Positions 6,951 to 9,551 of a stretch of 9,551 bases of DNA are shown here, piece after piece; position 1 is the stretch's first letter, and every line of letters starts with the position of its first letter. This DNA comes from Acidimicrobiaceae bacterium (GTDB lineage: Bacteria > Actinomycetota > Acidimicrobiia > Acidimicrobiales > Acidimicrobiaceae): positions 1-9,551 of the forward strand of contig JABEUO010000192.1 in the NCBI GenBank assembly GCA_013044415.1, in the 5' to 3' direction. The translations under genes and the position numbers were made by a program. The notes beneath the pieces are model-generated. The model searched no databases. It saw only the letters and a list, made by a program, of their open reading frames with translations, and had not been told where the DNA came from.

Positions 6951-7154
6951 ACAACGAAGAGATAGCCTCTGCTCTTAGTTAGTGGATTTGATGACGGGCG
7001 CTTGGCTGAGTCTTCACACGCTGTAAGGGCGATAGATTGGCGCAGGCCAACAGCTATAGACGTTATCGGTCTGCTCTGTAATGCTTCGGCTAAATGCCGC
7101 CTTTTTCCAGGAGCTTCTTCGTGTGGGGCGGAGTGGATATCACGATTTTAAATT
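6951..7154. other. Non-coding spacer with a small imperfect hairpin
   Basis: I see no credible gene here. TTGGC (7037-7041) and GCCAA (7046-7050) form a 5-bp stem with a 4-nt loop, and ATAG (7032-7035) can pair with CTAT (7054-7057) outside it. CGGC (7087-7090) and GCCG (7096-7099) followed by five T at 7102-7106 form a weak terminator-like element on the plus strand that might end the dehydrogenase transcript. A 63-codon open frame starting at 7081 runs through the strong terminator and into the binding-protein gene, so I do not call it. Confidence 0.4.
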
Positions 7155-7198
7155 AGAACACCCCCCGGGGGAGGAACACTGTTTCCGGGGGGTGTTCT
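7155..7198 (-). terminator. Strong hairpin terminator of the solute-binding protein gene
   Basis: A perfect 14-bp stem pairs 7155-7168 (AGAACACCCCCCGG) with 7185-7198, with a 16-nt loop. It begins 14 bp after the minus-strand stop at 7213. Read on the minus strand, it is followed by an AT-rich tract (TAATTTAAAAT), as expected for intrinsic termination. It makes the binding-protein gene a single-gene transcript on this side and may also block convergent transcription from the plus strand. Confidence 0.8.
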
Positions 7199-7212
7199 GG
7201 GGTAATTTGTGC

Positions 7213-8595
7213 CTAAGCAACGACTGCGCTTGCACCTGCTTGTTGAATAGCCTGAATTCCAGCACTGACTGACGTCTGGTTTGCCAAGACCGAGTTGAGC
7301 GGGGCTTGGAATGTTGCAGAGACTGCCGGATAGTTCTGGATAGAAGGACGTGCCTTAGCCTTTTCGAGTATTCCAGGAAGGTTCTTTAGGTTAGGAGAAG
7401 CCGCCACTAGTTGTGCATCGCCCTGAACGTCCTTGCGGGCGGAGAGAAGTCCCGCTCCAGCGGTCATCTGGATCTGCTGTGGCTTGGAGGTGAGGTATTG
7501 GATTACCCTCCACGCAGCTTCTGGCCGCTGGGATTTTGCGTTGATCCCGTACATCCAGCCGCCGGTGCAACCGTGGCCATCCGCCGCAGTGACCCCAGGG
7601 AGGGAGGCGTTTGAGACCAGGCCAGCGACCTTGGATACCGAAGCCTTGTTGGCCAATGCAAAGGCGAAGGTCCAGTTGCGCATGAATAGTGCGTTGCCGT
7701 TCTGCATTAGCACTAGTGCGTCATTGGGCTTCATGGTTGAAGTTCCCGGAGGACTGATCTTCGTTTTGTAGATCGTGTCATAGAGGAACTGGAGGGAATT
7801 ATGGGCAGCAGGTGTATCGAGGGTGAGCTTTGAACCGCTTGAGAGTTCACCTCCATAGCCCCAGGTGTATTCGCAGAACTCGTCGAATACCGCCTCGATC
7901 TGGGCACCCTCCCAGACGTAGCCCCAAAAGTTAGGGTTACTCTGGCGCTCGGCGGCTTGGATCTTCTGCGCAGTGGCAACGAGCTCGTCGATGGTAGTAG
8001 GAACCTTAGCGTTGTACTTCTGCAGTAGGTCTGTCCTGTAGTAGAGCTGACCTACGTCGACCGACTGTGGGATTGCATACAGCTTGCCCTTGTACTTGCC
8101 GATGTCCAGTGCGGTCGAGATGAACTGGTCCTGAAATGCTGCATCTGCGTAAGCATCCAGCGGTAGTACCCATCCGGCAGCGGCAAAGGTGCCGGGGTAG
8201 GTGACGTCCATAGTTAACACGTCTGGGACCGAGGCCCCACCCGCTAACGCCGTGACGTACTGGTTGTAGACGTCGTTGGTGGTCGGCGGAATCGTCTGGT
8301 AGGTTACCGGAGTGTCGGGATTGGCGTTGTTCCACTGCTGGATGAGCGTTGTGATCGTGCCAGAGTTGTCCTGCTCCCCGGCTACTATTATCGGGCCGGT
8401 CTGTTTGGCGGGTGCCGCCGTCGAGGACGATCCCGAACCGGTTGAAGCCGCTGTGGTAGCGCTAGAGGATGAACTACCATTTCCGCACGCAGCTAGTACG
8501 ACTCCCCCAACCGCCGCCGCTGCGAGGCCTAAGAAAGACCGCCTCCCAAGTTGATTTATATTCTGATTCTCAGTCAGATCTACTTCCGAACCCAT
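7213..8595 (-). CDS. Sugar-type ABC transporter solute-binding lipoprotein (SBP_bac_1/MalE-like)
   Basis: This is a 460-residue extracellular binding protein expected to be anchored to the outer face of the membrane and to deliver a carbohydrate-like ligand to an ABC permease. The N-terminus has a twin-arginine motif (GRRSFLG, 17-23), a hydrophobic stretch and a lipobox LAAC with Cys37 as the lipidated residue, so export is probably by Tat. A Ser/Thr/Ala/Gly-rich linker follows to about residue 65. The mature part carries family features such as WNNANPDTPVTYQ, ALAGGASVPDVLTMD, YKGKLYAIPQSVDVGQLYYRTDLL, GNALFMRNW and PEAAWRVIQYLTS, and resembles maltose/trehalose-type binding proteins. The ATG has GGGAG at 8602-8606 on the minus strand, 6 nt upstream. 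No permease or ATPase gene lies on either side in the window. The ligand is unknown. Confidence 0.93.
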   Translation of the reverse strand: MGSEVDLTENQNINQLGRRSFLGLAAAAVGGVVLAACGNGSSSSSATTAASTGSGSSSTAAPAKQTGPIIVAGEQDNSGTITTLIQQWNNANPDTPVTYQTIPPTTNDVYNQYVTALAGGASVPDVLTMDVTYPGTFAAAGWVLPLDAYADAAFQDQFISTALDIGKYKGKLYAIPQSVDVGQLYYRTDLLQKYNAKVPTTIDELVATAQKIQAAERQSNPNFWGYVWEGAQIEAVFDEFCEYTWGYGGELSSGSKLTLDTPAAHNSLQFLYDTIYKTKISPPGTSTMKPNDALVLMQNGNALFMRNWTFAFALANKASVSKVAGLVSNASLPGVTAADGHGCTGGWMYGINAKSQRPEAAWRVIQYLTSKPQQIQMTAGAGLLSARKDVQGDAQLVAASPNLKNLPGILEKAKARPSIQNYPAVSATFQAPLNSVLANQTSVSAGIQAIQQAGASAVVA

Positions 8596-8685
8596 CTAAA
8601 GCTCCCTTCCCCAATTGGGCGCGTTGTGGGCGTGCGCTCCTTGGTAGGAATTTGCACACTAGCCCCCATTAACCTCTTGTGGTTA

Positions 8686-8704
8686 TCAGTGGCCTGTCCA
8701 CTGA
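8686..8704. promoter_or_regulatory. 19-bp palindromic operator at the binding-protein transcription start
   Basis: TCAGTGG-CCTGT-CCACTGA is a perfect 7-bp inverted repeat with a 5-bp spacer, flanked by GTGG on one side and CCAC on the other. It covers about +1 to +19 of the predicted minus-strand transcript, a classic repressor position. On the minus strand it reads CAGTGG-N5-CCA, the same arrangement as the palindrome at 5785-5798. It could alternatively fold as a hairpin in the leader RNA. Confidence 0.55.
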
Positions 8705-8710
8705 CCACTT

Positions 8711-8739
8711 AGACTAACACCCCTACCGTTCGGTGTCAA
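8711..8739 (-). promoter_or_regulatory. Promoter of the solute-binding protein gene
   Basis: On the minus strand a perfect -35 TTGACA (8739-8734) is followed after 17 bp by TAGTCT (8716-8711) as a weak -10. Transcription would start near 8704, inside the palindrome, giving a leader of about 109 nt before the ATG at 8595. A consensus -35 with a weak -10 and an overlapping operator suits a regulated promoter. Confidence 0.55.
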
Positions 8740-8825
8740 ACTTTTCGTATCCTTTGATAGCAAAATTACTCCGGAGGTTGTTGACGCGACCCTAGCGAGT
8801 AAGGCACGGTTTTTTAGAAGAGAAT
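8740..8825. other. Intergenic stretch without a recognisable gene
   Basis: Together with the flanking promoter and terminator elements this forms the 365-bp gap between 8596 and 8960. It holds no convincing open frame. Read on the minus strand, its last part supplies the T-rich run after the hairpin at 8826-8847. Short CCGGAGG and TTGACG words occur but have no matching partner elements. Confidence 0.4.
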
Positions 8826-8847
8826 CCTCCCGGGTTCAGGGGGGAGG
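8826..8847 (-). terminator. Possible terminator of the coiled-coil gene
   Basis: CCTCCC (8826-8831) and GGGAGG (8842-8847) form a 6-bp GC-rich stem with a 10-nt loop, 113 bp past the minus-strand stop. On the minus strand the stem is followed by ATTCTCTTCT, a moderately T-rich run. The distance and the imperfect T-tract keep this tentative. Confidence 0.4.
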
Positions 8848-8960
8848 CGTATCACAAGGCAAGTATGCGATACAACGAAGGTCGATTAAGTATCATGAGC
8901 GAAGAAGAATTGAGATGCCCATAGCTGGAACTGTCGTAGCGCTTTTTGAGTGCCTGGAAT

Positions 8961-9479
8961 TTAGTTCTCTAAGTGGCCTCTTAAATCACGGATTGCGGAC
9001 TCAACCTGGTCGAATTTGGCAGTGAACTTGGCGTCTAGACCGATGAACCTCTTATCTACTTCGATGAATCTCGCATCAATCTGATCAAGCCTCGCATCAA
9101 CCTGATCAAGCCTCGCATCAACCTGATCAAACCTCGCATCAACCTGATCGAATTTTGCATCAACCTGATCGAATTTTGCTTGAACTCCAACTAAACCTTC
9201 TCGCATCTCAGCGAAGCCCGATTCCATGGCTGCAAAACCACGAGCGGTCATTTGGATTAGATCCTGGAGGTTGTTTTGCATGGAAGCCTGATGATCAATC
9301 AGCGAGCTGACTGTGTTCTCTAGATGTTCAACACGTTGGTTATGTTGAGCCATGGTTTCGGCCAATGTGGCAACAACGTCAGGCACTGCCAGAAGTTCCT
9401 CGGTCAATAGTACGGCCCGCATCTCAGCCTTCAGGGCCGGGTCATTTTGTAGTTGACGGATGATCTCGGTGCTGTCCAC
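8961..9479 (-). CDS. Coiled-coil repeat protein of unknown function
   Basis: I do not recognise a named family for this 172-residue, highly charged cytoplasmic protein. It has no signal peptide and no membrane segment. Residues 1-45 look like a small helical domain (LLTEELLAVPDVVATLAETM). Residues 46-100 are predicted helical. Residues 102-150 are seven heptads of the type (K/R)-F/L-D-Q-V-D-A with hydrophobics spaced 3-4, a clear coiled coil that should drive oligomerisation. Proteins with a similar start and coiled coil often continue into a nuclease-like C-terminal domain; this one stops soon after the coil (DLRGHLEN), so it may be a short form. The GTG start has no Shine-Dalgarno but sits 7 nt after a TATAAT, suggesting a leaderless mRNA. 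The gene is visibly more AT-rich than the operon and may have arrived separately. Confidence 0.75.
   Translation of the reverse strand: MDSTEIIRQLQNDPALKAEMRAVLLTEELLAVPDVVATLAETMAQHNQRVEHLENTVSSLIDHQASMQNNLQDLIQMTARGFAAMESGFAEMREGLVGVQAKFDQVDAKFDQVDARFDQVDARLDQVDARLDQIDARFIEVDKRFIGLDAKFTAKFDQVESAIRDLRGHLEN
9072..9176 (-). repeat. Five in-frame 21-bp repeats encoding heptads
   Basis: The stretch encodes five near-identical units of (K/R)(F/L)DQ(V/I)DA, residues 102-136 of the coiled-coil protein. Two nucleotide subtypes are visible: copies with AATTTTGCATC (nearest the gene start) and copies with CCTCGCATC, as read on the plus strand. That pattern points to local duplication of 21-bp units. 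Two more diverged heptads follow to 9030. Copy number may vary between strains. Confidence 0.9.
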
Positions 9480-9486
9480 TTAACAA

Positions 9487-9492
9487 ATTATA
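9487..9492 (-). promoter_or_regulatory. Consensus -10 box just before the coiled-coil gene
   Basis: A perfect TATAAT lies on the minus strand at 9492-9487, ending 7 nt before the GTG start at 9479, which would place the transcription start at or next to the first base of the codon. The -35 position (AACAAG at 17 bp) is poor. The remaining bases to the window end show no gene. Confidence 0.55.
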
Positions 9493-9551
9493 CATGAAGG
9501 TGCGACGGTCTTGTTGATGTGAGCGTGGAGACGCCCAGGGTGCAAAACGGA

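Noticed and set aside
6425..7068. GACGTTATCGGT occurring both in the dehydrogenase gene and in the spacer after it
   Set aside because: A few shared 12-mers are expected by chance in a window of this size, and the flanks do not match.
7081..7272. 63-codon plus-strand open frame
   Set aside because: It runs through the perfect terminator stem and into the end of the binding-protein gene, with no ribosome site and no recognisable protein features.
8610..8619. CCCAATTGGG palindrome in the binding-protein leader
   Set aside because: It is only 10 bp with no loop, lies next to the ribosome site and has no partner elsewhere; it is too weak to call as an operator.
9072..9176. Regular repeats considered as a CRISPR array
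   Set aside because: The units are contiguous 21-bp in-frame codon repeats with no unique spacers, and they encode coiled-coil heptads.

Overview
The window looks like a piece of an actinobacterial chromosome. The signs are moderately high GC, frequent GTG/TTG starts, 4-bp GTGA gene overlaps, a Tat-type lipoprotein with a Ser/Ala-rich linker, heavy AGG use for arginine, and a start codon placed directly after a -10 box. An acidophilic or Acidimicrobiia-type organism is a guess from the codon style only. Nothing here fixes the species.

Layout. (1) Positions 1-4537, + strand: a tight catabolic operon with four genes. These are a GabD-like aldehyde dehydrogenase (5' end cut by the window), an IlvD/Edd-family sugar-acid dehydratase of the xylonate/arabonate type, an SDR whose catalytic Ser position is Ala, and a DHDPS/NAL-family keto-acid lyase. 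(2) 4538-4694: a short convergent spacer with a 13-bp tandem repeat. (3) 4695-5747, - strand: an Ldh_2/ComC-family 2-hydroxyacid dehydrogenase. It is divergent across a 146-bp control region from (4) 5894-6895, + strand: a D-isomer 2-hydroxyacid dehydrogenase (SerA/SlcC-like). (5) 6896-7212: a spacer with a 16-bp tandem repeat and a strong terminator hairpin for the next gene. (6) 7213-8595, - strand: a sugar-type ABC solute-binding lipoprotein with no permease in view. Its own consensus promoter has a 19-bp palindrome at the predicted start of transcription. (7) 8596-8960: a 365-bp intergenic region. (8) 8961-9479, - strand: a coiled-coil protein built on 21-bp repeats, probably expressed from a leaderless mRNA.

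How the genes may work together. The operon encodes the core of a non-phosphorylative, Entner-Doudoroff-like oxidative sugar route: sugar dehydrogenase, sugar-acid dehydratase, 2-keto-3-deoxy-acid lyase or dehydratase, and dehydrogenase for an acidic aldehyde. Two readings fit. One is a Weimberg-type pentose pathway ending in 2-oxoglutarate. The other is a sulfo-Entner-Doudoroff-type pathway making sulfolactate, in which the two divergent hydroxyacid dehydrogenases resemble the SlcC/ComC pair that inverts sulfolactate stereochemistry. The second is the more interesting hypothesis but is an inference. The diagnostic sulfoquinovosidase, the lactonase and SuyAB are not in the window. A CAGTGG-N5-CCA palindrome occurs both between the divergent dehydrogenases and at the binding-protein promoter. 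The divergent copy closely resembles FadR-subfamily GntR operators, which suggests one regulator may link the transporter and the dehydrogenases.
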